Assembly (NCBI GenBank): GCA_030523805.1
Contig: JAUNHS010000105.1
Coordinates: 1 to 5,810 of the forward strand
Source: Acinetobacter sp.
GTDB lineage: Bacteria; Pseudomonadota; Gammaproteobacteria; Pseudomonadales; Moraxellaceae
Direction of reading: 5' to 3'
DNA: 5,810 bases
This document shows, in pieces, positions 5,015 through 5,810 of this stretch. The notes below the pieces were generated by a model. It was not told the DNA's origin and ran no database searches. It saw only the letters and a list, made by a program, of their open reading frames with translations. Made by a program: the position numbers and the translations under genes. Each line of letters starts with the position of its first letter. Position 1 is the stretch's first letter.

Positions 5015-5810
5015 ATGCACTATCCTAAAGTTTACGATGTCATCGTGATTGGTGGCGGTCATGCTGGTACAGAAGCGGCACTTGCTGCGGCTCGCATGGG
5101 ACGACAAACCCTACTTTTAACTCATAATATTGAAACCTTAGGGCAGATGAGTTGTAACCCTGCCATTGGTGGTATTGGCAAATCGCATTTGGTACGTGAG
5201 ATTGATGCTTTGGGCGGTGCAATGGCATTGGCGGCCGATAAAGGCGGTATCCAATTCCGTATTTTAAACTCTCGTAAAGGGGCGGCGGTGCGTGCGACAC
5301 GAGCTCAAGCCGACCGTGTGCGTTATAAAGCCGCCATTCGTTATACTTTAGAAAATCAACAAAATTTAGACATTTTCCAACAAGCGGCTGATGATTTAAT
5401 CGTAGAAGGCGATACTGTAAAAGGCGTGATTACGCAAATGGGCGTACGCTTTGATTGTAAAACAGTCGTGCTTACGACAGGCACATTTTTGGGCGGTGTC
5501 ATTCATATCGGCTTGCAAAATGCCAGTGGCGGACGTGCAGGCGATCCACCGTCTATTGCATTGGCACATCGTTTGCGTGAATTAGACTTGCCTGTTGGAC
5601 GTTTAAAAACGGGTACACCACCACGCATTGATGCTCGCACGGTTGATTTTTCTGTGATGACGCCACAACCAGGGGATTTCCCATCGCCAGTGATGTCGTT
5701 TTTGGGCGATGCGTCTATGCACCCTGAACAAGTGAATTGTTATATTACCCATACCAATGAAAAAACGCATGATATTATTCGTGGTGGTTTGGACCGTTCG
5801 CCAATGTACA
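5015..5810 (+). CDS. mnmG: tRNA uridine-5-carboxymethylaminomethyl modification enzyme MnmG, 5' part
   Basis: The first 265 residues of a protein usually about 630 long. The gene runs off the right edge. MnmG (GidA) works with the GTPase MnmE in the cytoplasm to place the carboxymethylaminomethyl group on wobble uridine 34 of certain tRNAs, using FAD and NADH. Visible: the FAD-binding Rossmann motif [18 protein letters not shown] (9-26), the block S46-C47[13 protein letters not shown], and [17 protein letters not shown] (85-101). LTTGTFLGG (153-161), GGRAGDPPS (172-180) and RLKTGTPPR (196-204) follow. The start at 5015 (MHYPKVYDV) places the FAD motif at the family's usual distance. The Shine-Dalgarno is poor, with no AGG or GAG close upstream. 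An overlapping ATG at 5004 is out of frame and ends after 14 codons. The later catalytic cysteine and C-terminal MnmE-binding region are outside the window. mnmE is not seen nearby. Confidence 0.97.
   Translation, partial: MHYPKVYDVIVIGGGHAGTEAALAAARMGRQTLLLTHNIETLGQMSCNPAIGGIGKSHLVREIDALGGAMALAADKGGIQFRILNSRKGAAVRATRAQADRVRYKAAIRYTLENQQNLDIFQQAADDLIVEGDTVKGVITQMGVRFDCKTVVLTTGTFLGGVIHIGLQNASGGRAGDPPSIALAHRLRELDLPVGRLKTGTPPRIDARTVDFSVMTPQPGDFPSPVMSFLGDASMHPEQVNCYITHTNEKTHDIIRGGLDRSPMY

Noticed and set aside
5040..5300. 86-codon minus-strand open frame
   Set aside because: Antisense to the highly conserved mnmG N-terminal FAD domain. The peptide has no family features.
5380..5387. ACAAGCGG in mnmG as another uptake signal
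   Set aside because: Followed by C instead of T, with no AT-rich extension, and the codons for the conserved QQAADD explain it.
1..5810. Absence of GAATTC as evidence for EcoRI specificity
   Set aside because: I noticed no GAATTC by eye, but only about two would be expected in a window of this size and composition, so absence says nothing.

Overview
The window looks like chromosomal DNA of an AT-rich gammaproteobacterium of the family Moraxellaceae, most likely Moraxella or a close relative. The main evidence is the N-terminal 265 residues of MnmG (start [20 protein letters not shown], then [18 protein letters not shown]), which follow the Acinetobacter/Moraxella form of the protein as I remember it and not the enterobacterial or Pasteurellaceae form. 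No database search was possible, so the genus is an inference.

Layout from left to right. (1) Bases 1-116 hold the 3' end of an unidentified plus-strand gene. It meets the next gene tail to tail across a bidirectional terminator hairpin. (2) Bases 188-2314, minus strand, hold a two-gene restriction-modification-like module: an EcoRI-family adenine DNA methyltransferase, then a DUF262-HNH endonuclease 24 bases downstream. (3) Bases 2315-2471 form the module's leader. It has a candidate promoter, a strong Shine-Dalgarno, a 13-codon upstream ORF containing 4.6 copies of the pentamer TTCGT, and the methyltransferase's own ribosome binding site. (4) Bases 2472-3926, minus strand, encode RNase G. 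(5) Bases 4119-4826, minus strand, encode a class I SAM-dependent O-methyltransferase. (6) Bases 5015 to the end, plus strand, are the 5' part of mnmG, divergent from the O-methyltransferase.

RNase G and MnmG are housekeeping RNA-metabolism genes. The methyltransferase/nuclease pair is accessory DNA. Its methyltransferase gene ends in a sequence that matches the Pasteurellaceae (Actinobacillus/Mannheimia-type) DNA uptake signal, core ACAAGCGGT, followed by the usual AT-rich extension. This suggests the pair came from a Pasteurellaceae donor, plausibly by natural transformation in a shared animal airway.

The most interesting observation is in the leader. The upstream ORF starts in the same frame as the methyltransferase and currently stops just after the pentamer tract. 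Losing one repeat unit or gaining two would open a 27- or 32-codon ORF whose stop codon lies one base before the methyltransferase ATG. This is the geometry of translational coupling. Repeat slippage could therefore switch coupled translation of the methyltransferase, and perhaps the nuclease, on and off. This is inferred from sequence only.
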